Below the pieces are notes generated by a model. That model saw nothing but the letters and a program-made list of their open reading frames with translations, was not told where the DNA came from and ran no database searches. From Actinomycetota bacterium (lineage in GTDB: Bacteria > Actinomycetota > Actinomycetes > Streptosporangiales > Streptosporangiaceae), in NCBI GenBank assembly GCA_003140115.1, contig PLIQ01000195.1, positions 1 through 9,453 on the forward strand: 9,453 bases of DNA, read 5' to 3'. This document shows positions 6,078 to 9,453 of this stretch, piece by piece; positions within the stretch are counted from its first letter, which is position 1, and each line of letters begins with the position of its first letter. Position numbers and translations under genes: made by a program.

Positions 6078-6614
6078 ATGCCCGAGCTGGTCGCGCCTAC
6101 CGTCAGCCTGCACGCCGCCTGGCTCGAGGCGCATCACGAGTGGGGTCCCGGCGTCCACGAAGACGGTTTCGGACTCCATTCGTCCGACGAGGTGGACTCG
6201 CCGGCCGGGTTCGCGGCCTGGGTGGCCCGGCTGACCGCCCAGGCGGATCCGGCGAAGCCGGTGGACGCTGGCCGGGTGCACTGCACGTACCGGTGGATCG
6301 TCGAGGACGACCGGGTGCAGGGCGCGATCGCGCTGCGGCACACGCTGAACGACCGCCTGCTGCAGCTGGGTCACATCGGCTACGGCATCCGGCCGTCCGC
6401 GCGCCGGCGGGGGCTGGCCACCTGGGCGCTGGGCCGGATGCTGCGCGAGGCGAGGGCACTCGGCCTGGACCGGGTGCTGCTCGTCTGTGAGGCCGGCAAC
6501 GTCGCGTCGGCGAAGACGATCGAGCGCCAAGGCGGGGTCCTCGAAGCCGTCCGGGACACCGAACACGGTCCCATGCGGCGATATTGGATCAAGACCGGCC
6601 AGCCGAACGCGTGA
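6078..6614 (+). CDS. GNAT-family N-acetyltransferase
   Basis: A 178-residue acetyl-CoA-dependent acyltransferase. The core motif A spans GHIGYGIRPSARRRGLATWA (98-117), with the pyrophosphate-binding RRRGLA loop. Motif B follows as DRVLLVCEAGNVASAKTIER (131-150), then the usual QGGVLEAVRD strand-turn. The N-terminal 60 residues carry SLHAAWLEAHHEWGPGVHEDGFG, similar to GNAT proteins annotated only as putative acetyltransferases, so the acceptor is unknown. The start ATG 6078 follows a -10-like TATCGT with no Shine-Dalgarno sequence; ATG 6073 is out of frame. The stop is 17 bp from that of the convergent VapC gene, with no clear terminator between them. Confidence 0.88.
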   Translation: MPELVAPTVSLHAAWLEAHHEWGPGVHEDGFGLHSSDEVDSPAGFAAWVARLTAQADPAKPVDAGRVHCTYRWIVEDDRVQGAIALRHTLNDRLLQLGHIGYGIRPSARRRGLATWALGRMLREARALGLDRVLLVCEAGNVASAKTIERQGGVLEAVRDTEHGPMRRYWIKTGQPNA

Positions 6615-6631
6615 TGCCCCGGCGTCGGCCG

Positions 6632-7030
6632 TTAGGTATCTGGGACGAGCTCGGCTACATCGGGGTGAAGCTTTGCGAGTGCTTGGTCAAAGGTGGCGAG
6701 CCGGGATGCGTGTGCCCGCGCGAGCTGGGCCAGGTAAGCGTCGGTCACTTGGCGATGGCCGATGATGCCCTGAGTAGGTACATCGGCATACGTGACGTCA
6801 TCGGCCCAGAATTCATGCCGCGGATCGGCGGTGGTGCCGGTGAGGATCTCTCGTGCCGCGCTGGCCGGCTGGCCTTCGCGGATGAGCAGCCGCATCAGGC
6901 TGCCCTGAGTGATCGGGCACGTCGCGAAGTTGCCGCTCATGCCGACGAACCAGTTCTCGGCTGCGCCATGGTGCACATGGTCATCCACGAGCAGGGCGAC
7001 GAGCACGTTCGCGTCGAGCAGGATGGTCAC
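6632..7030 (-). CDS. VapC-type PIN-domain ribonuclease toxin
   Basis: A 132-residue PIN-domain protein, expected to cleave RNA with Mg2+ and to be inhibited by the antitoxin encoded just upstream. The first acidic residue is Asp6 in MTILLDANVLVALL. The C-terminal pair is Asp97 in QVTDAYLAQLA and Asp115 in SRLATFDQAL. The CPITQGSLMRLL segment (38-49) carries Gln42 where many PIN toxins have Glu; I recall VapC relatives with Gln here, so this alone does not imply inactivity. The start is GTG 7030, which overlaps the antitoxin stop as GTGA with GAGGA 9 nt upstream, the usual arrangement for coupled antitoxin-toxin translation. Confidence 0.92.
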   Translation of the reverse strand: MTILLDANVLVALLVDDHVHHGAAENWFVGMSGNFATCPITQGSLMRLLIREGQPASAAREILTGTTADPRHEFWADDVTYADVPTQGIIGHRQVTDAYLAQLARAHASRLATFDQALAKLHPDVAELVPDT

Positions 7031-7257
7031 TGGTCGTCGTCCTCAAGCCGCCGCACGTCCTCGCTGGTGATCGTCCTGCCGAGGTGCGCGACCGGGAGGC
7101 CGGTCCGGGCGCTTCTGCCGATCTCACCCGCGTTGCCCGAGCCGAGTCCCCGCCGGATCAGCCCGGCGACCGTCTGACTCAGCGACTGGTGAGTATCCCG
7201 GGCGATCGCGACCGCCTGAGCGTGAAGATCATCCGGGAGGTCGATCGTCGTTCTCAT
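7027..7257 (-). CDS. VapB-type ribbon-helix-helix antitoxin
   Basis: A 76-residue protein. The N-terminal ribbon MRTTIDLPDDLHAQAVAIAR and the helix SLSQTVAGLIRRGL (25-38) form a classical ribbon-helix-helix DNA-binding domain. The C-terminal half (GRTITSEDVRRLEDDDQ at the end), acidic and likely flexible, would wrap the toxin active site. It precedes and overlaps the VapC gene by 4 bp. The ATG at 7257 lies six bases after a -10-like TACACT and has no Shine-Dalgarno sequence, so a leaderless mRNA is likely. By family analogy the antitoxin-toxin complex represses its own promoter. Confidence 0.9.
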   Translation of the reverse strand: MRTTIDLPDDLHAQAVAIARDTHQSLSQTVAGLIRRGLGSGNAGEIGRSARTGLPVAHLGRTITSEDVRRLEDDDQ

Positions 7258-7263
7258 GCTAGT

Positions 7264-7297
7264 AGTGTAACTTCACCTCATCATGATGCGATGATGA
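7264..7297 (-). promoter_or_regulatory. VapBC promoter and candidate operator
   Basis: TACACT on the minus strand (7264-7269) fits a -10 box ending six bases before the antitoxin ATG. Just upstream, TCATCAT (7278-7284) and ATGATGA (7291-7297) form a seven-base inverted repeat with a 6-bp spacer. Nested in it is the perfect 10-bp palindrome CATCATGATG (7279-7288). The repeat sits across the expected -35 zone, where ribbon-helix-helix antitoxins usually bind. No good -35 box is seen. Confidence 0.5.
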
Positions 7298-7340
7298 AGG
7301 ACTCGTTGTCGCGGCCGCGCTGCAAACGATCTCGTGGAGT

Positions 7341-7356
7341 AAACTGTATGCAGTTG
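7341..7356. promoter_or_regulatory. GntR operator in front of its own gene
   Basis: AAACTGTATGCAGTTG matches the 5089-5104 site at 15 of 16 positions. It lies 43 bp upstream of the GntR ATG and overlaps a weak -10-like TAAACT (7340-7345). This supports autoregulation and identifies the motif as the binding site of this regulator. It lies between the divergent VapB and GntR genes but is 83 bp from the VapB start, so it probably serves GntR only. Confidence 0.8.
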
Positions 7357-7399
7357 GGGATTGCAGGCGGCTGGTGACGGATTAGGGAGAATGGTGGCC

Positions 7400-8173
7400 A
7401 TGCCACGTGTCGTGCAGGTGCCGGACATTCGCCGGGTTGACCTGCCCGAGGCCCGGCAGGCAATTCCGCACGTGCACGCTTACCTACGGGAATGCATCCT
7501 CGACGGGACCTTGCGGCCGGGCACCAAGCTGTCCCAGGTGAGCCTGGCCGCTCAGCTGGGGATCAGCCGCACGCCGCTGCGGGAAGTGCTGCGGATGCTG
7601 CAGGAAGAGGGCTTGGTCGAGATCGAGCCGAACCAGCGGACCCGGGTCGCGGGGCTGGATCCGCAGGAGCTCGATGACATCTACGCGAGCCGGATCCTGC
7701 TGGAGACGCTCGCGCTGTCGATGACCATCGGCCACTTCGGCGCGAAGGCCCGCGCTGAGGCCAAGCTGCTGCTGACCGCAATGCGCCGGGCGGCCAAGAA
7801 CGGCGACTTCGACGCGTGGTTCGCCGCGCACACCGAATACCACCGGGTCTGCTCCGCGGCGGCGGGCGAGACCATGCAGCGGCAGCTGCGGGCCTTTGCC
7901 GACCGGACTACCCGCTACATCCGCATCTACCAGCTGTCCGAGCCCAACGGCTGGCAGGCGGCCGGCGATGTCGAGCACGCCGCGATCCTGGAGGCGCTGA
8001 TCGCAGGCGACGAGCAGGGCGCGCTCACCGAGATGGCGCACCACCTGGCCCGTACCGCGCTGCGGGTGCTGACCGACTGCGCGCCCGACTACGTGCCGGT
8101 GGCGGTGCCGCACGCGGTATCCCTCATCGACCGCCAGCCACCCACGGCGCTGCGCCTTACCGGAGCAAGCTGA
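7400..8173 (+). CDS. GntR-family transcriptional regulator (FadR/VanR type, FCD domain)
   Basis: A 257-residue regulator. The N-terminal winged helix-turn-helix (about 20-85) contains LSQVSLAAQLGISRTPLREV (44-63) and LQEEGLVEIEPNQRTRVAGL (67-86), the GntR signature. The helical FCD effector domain (about 90-225) has the expected histidines at 148 (AAHTEYHRV), 193 (DVEHAAILEAL) and 214-215 (EMAHHLART), which often hold a metal and bind a carboxylate ligand. ATG 7400 is chosen because AGGGAGA (7384-7390) lies 9 nt upstream; ATG 7391 abuts this site, and a TTG at 7361 would overlap the leader. The operator at 7341-7356 and its two copies at the four-gene unit mark this as the likely repressor of that unit, released by a pathway acid. 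The lipoprotein gene follows after 7 bp. Confidence 0.92.
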   Translation: MPRVVQVPDIRRVDLPEARQAIPHVHAYLRECILDGTLRPGTKLSQVSLAAQLGISRTPLREVLRMLQEEGLVEIEPNQRTRVAGLDPQELDDIYASRILLETLALSMTIGHFGAKARAEAKLLLTAMRRAAKNGDFDAWFAAHTEYHRVCSAAAGETMQRQLRAFADRTTRYIRIYQLSEPNGWQAAGDVEHAAILEALIAGDEQGALTEMAHHLARTALRVLTDCAPDYVPVAVPHAVSLIDRQPPTALRLTGAS

Positions 8174-8180
8174 GTGAGAC

Positions 8181-9059
8181 ATGGGTCCGGTCCGCATCGC
8201 GCTCGCCGTCGCCGTCGCGGCGGCGGTCACCGCGTGTTCCGGGCCTGCCACGTCGGTACGGTCGCACATCAAGACCGTCCCGGCCACCTACTACCTGGCC
8301 CTGGGTGATTCGCTGTCCCAGGGCGTCCAGCCCGACGCGGCCGGGACCAGCGTCGAGACCGGGCAAGGCTACCCCGATCAGCTGTACGCGATGCTCCACC
8401 CTGGCCAGCCCGCACTGCAGCTGGTCAAGCTGGGCTGCCCGGGTGAGACGACCACCACCATGATCCACGGCGGGATCTGCAAGTATCGCGGTGGCTCCCA
8501 GCTGGCCGCCGCGGTGTCCTTCCTGAGCGCCCATCGCGGCCACGTCCGCCTGGTCACCATCGACATCGGCGCCAACGACCCCGAGGACTGCGGCAGCTGG
8601 GCGAGCCTGCGTACCCTGCTGCACTGCGTCGGAACGAATTTCCCGGACGCGGTCAGCAACCTGGACACGATCTTGGCCCGGCTGCGAGCGGCCGCCGGGC
8701 CGGGTGTCCGCATCGTCGGGATGAGCTACTACCTGCCCGCCCTGGCCGAATGGCGTGACGGCCTGCAGGGACAGGCTATCGCGTGGCTCAGCGAGCGGCT
8801 GGCTGCCGACTACAACGACCTGCTCGACCGCGCCTACGCCCAATCGCACGTCCCGGTGGCGAACGTATTCGGCGCCTTCGAAACCGCGGACTTCGGCAAC
8901 CGGCAGACGGTGCCCGGGGTCGGCACGGTGCCGCGCAACGTCGCCCTGATCTGCCAGTGGACCTGGGAGTGCGCGAGCCGGCCGCGCGGACCGAACCAGC
9001 ACGCGAACCAGGCCGGTTACGGCGTCATCGCCCGGGCGTTCCTCAGCGCAGGCAGCTGA
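8181..9059 (+). CDS. Secreted GDSL/SGNH-family lipoprotein hydrolase
   Basis: A 292-residue esterase- or lipase-like protein. A short lipoprotein signal peptide (MGPVRIALAVAVAAAVTACS) ends in the lipobox VTAC, with Cys19 as lipid anchor, so the protein should sit on the outer face of the membrane. SGNH blocks: LALGDSLSQGV (39-49, nucleophile Ser44), LGCPGETT (84-91, Gly88), IDIGANDPED (127-136, Asn132) and PNQHANQAGYGVIA (271-284, His274). The Asp usually two or three residues before the catalytic His is Pro or Asn here, so a Ser-His dyad or another acid may serve. Six cysteines in the mature part beyond Cys19 (86, 100, 137, 149, 258, 264) could form disulfides. It starts 7 bp after the GntR stop, probably on the same mRNA. 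The nearest Shine-Dalgarno-like GGAG (8162-8165) is rather far from the ATG, so reinitiation is plausible. Confidence 0.9.
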   Translation: MGPVRIALAVAVAAAVTACSGPATSVRSHIKTVPATYYLALGDSLSQGVQPDAAGTSVETGQGYPDQLYAMLHPGQPALQLVKLGCPGETTTTMIHGGICKYRGGSQLAAAVSFLSAHRGHVRLVTIDIGANDPEDCGSWASLRTLLHCVGTNFPDAVSNLDTILARLRAAAGPGVRIVGMSYYLPALAEWRDGLQGQAIAWLSERLAADYNDLLDRAYAQSHVPVANVFGAFETADFGNRQTVPGVGTVPRNVALICQWTWECASRPRGPNQHANQAGYGVIARAFLSAGS

Positions 9060-9063
9060 GGGG

Positions 9064-9453
9064 TTACGAGAGCGCGCTGGCGATCCCGGCGGGCTGGCCG
9101 GACCGGACCTGCGGTTGGGTGATGGGCCGGGTGGTCGGGCCGAGCCACATGTCGATCGAGCCGGGCTCGGCCGGGTCGAAGGTGCGGGGTACCCAGCTCG
9201 CCTCGTCCTCGATCCGGCGTACGCCGAACGAGTACTCGTAGGTGAACCCCTCCGGGCCGAGGAAGTACAAGAAGATCGCGGTGGACTGCGGGTGGCGGCC
9301 CGGCCCCATCTCGATCTCGACCTGGTGGTCCTGCAGGAAATGCCAGTTCCTGAACAGGTCGTCGAGGGTGGCCACCTGGAAGTTCATGTGGCACAGGCCC
9401 GGGTTGTCGCCGCGGAAGACGGCGAGCTTGTGGTGCACCGGATCGATGCGCAT
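9064..9453 (-). CDS. VOC-family extradiol-type dioxygenase, C-terminal part (runs off the window)
   Basis: The last 129 residues are visible. The ATG at the window edge is probably an internal Met, because the fold lacks its N-terminal half. The segment resembles the second domain of type I extradiol ring-cleavage dioxygenases: a His pair in DPVHHKLAVF (residues 7-8), His22 in GLCHMNFQV as likely iron ligand, GPGRHPQSTAIFLYFLGPEG (50-69), and Glu73 in FTYEYSFG as the last ligand. The first His ligand would lie outside the window. Such enzymes open a catechol-like ring next to the two hydroxyls using Fe(II) and O2. The gene converges on the lipoprotein gene with a 4-bp gap. Its product type fits the FAH-family enzyme of the four-gene unit, but shared control is not visible because its promoter is outside. 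A non-catalytic VOC protein is the alternative. Confidence 0.85.
   Translation of the reverse strand: MRIDPVHHKLAVFRGDNPGLCHMNFQVATLDDLFRNWHFLQDHQVEIEMGPGRHPQSTAIFLYFLGPEGFTYEYSFGVRRIEDEASWVPRTFDPAEPGSIDMWLGPTTRPITQPQVRSGQPAGIASALS

Noticed and set aside
5206..6234. 342-codon open frame on the plus strand
   Set aside because: Longer than the sulfotransferase opposite, but with no motif; the sulfotransferase has all PAPS-binding motifs. It also runs into the GNAT gene in another frame.
6612..6634. Terminator between the convergent GNAT and VapC genes
   Set aside because: The 17-bp gap has no stable hairpin with a T-run.
6632..7257. Toxin-antitoxin pair as a sign of a mobile island
   Set aside because: No integrase, transposase, attachment repeat or composition break is visible; VapBC pairs are common in actinobacterial chromosomes.
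7484..8287. 267-codon open frame on the minus strand
   Set aside because: Antisense to the GntR gene, no recognisable domain.
8157..9002. 281-codon open frame on the minus strand
   Set aside because: Antisense to the lipoprotein hydrolase; shadow composition.

Overview
The window is GC-rich DNA with actinobacterial gene style: strong third-position G/C bias, frequent GTG starts, 4-bp ATGA/GTGA overlaps, and several starts that sit directly behind a -10-like box as in leaderless mRNAs. I read it as part of a chromosome of a soil-type Actinomycetota (Streptosporangiales or Pseudonocardiales-like is a guess). No RNA gene, insertion sequence, CRISPR array or phage gene is visible. No gene-free stretch exceeds about 150 bases.

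Layout. (1) Positions 131-1382, minus strand: a BmrR-type MerR regulator (514-1344), its own promoter with a perfect 19-bp palindrome, and a stand-alone GyrI-like effector-binding protein (131-509) broken by one extra base. (2) Positions 1396-5084, minus strand: a tight four-gene unit transcribed in the order beta-hydroxyacid dehydrogenase, fumarylacetoacetate-hydrolase (FAH)-family enzyme, AtaL/DUF1857-type SRPBCC protein, BBE-like FAD oxidase. The first three genes overlap by ATGA, and the fourth follows 28 bp later. (3) Positions 5152-6614: a PAPS-dependent-type sulfotransferase (minus) divergent from a GNAT acetyltransferase (plus) across 41 bp. (4) Positions 6632-7257, minus strand: a VapBC toxin-antitoxin pair. 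(5) Positions 7400-9059, plus strand: a FadR/VanR-type GntR regulator followed closely by a GDSL/SGNH lipoprotein hydrolase. (6) Positions 9064-9453, minus strand: the C-terminal half of an extradiol-type VOC dioxygenase that runs off the window.

How the parts connect. The same operator, consensus AAACTGYATGCAGTT, occurs three times. Two copies flank the predicted promoter of the four-gene unit, and one lies directly in front of the GntR gene about 2.2 kb away. This links the GntR protein to the four-gene unit despite the unrelated genes between them. With the extradiol dioxygenase on the far side, the best reading is a GntR-controlled catabolic locus for an aromatic or other cyclic substrate: oxidation by the BBE-like enzyme and/or ring cleavage, FAH-type C-C hydrolysis or isomerisation, and dehydrogenation of a beta-hydroxyacid. 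The substrate is not determinable from the sequence. The sulfotransferase, GNAT enzyme and toxin-antitoxin pair look like unrelated insertions between operon and regulator.
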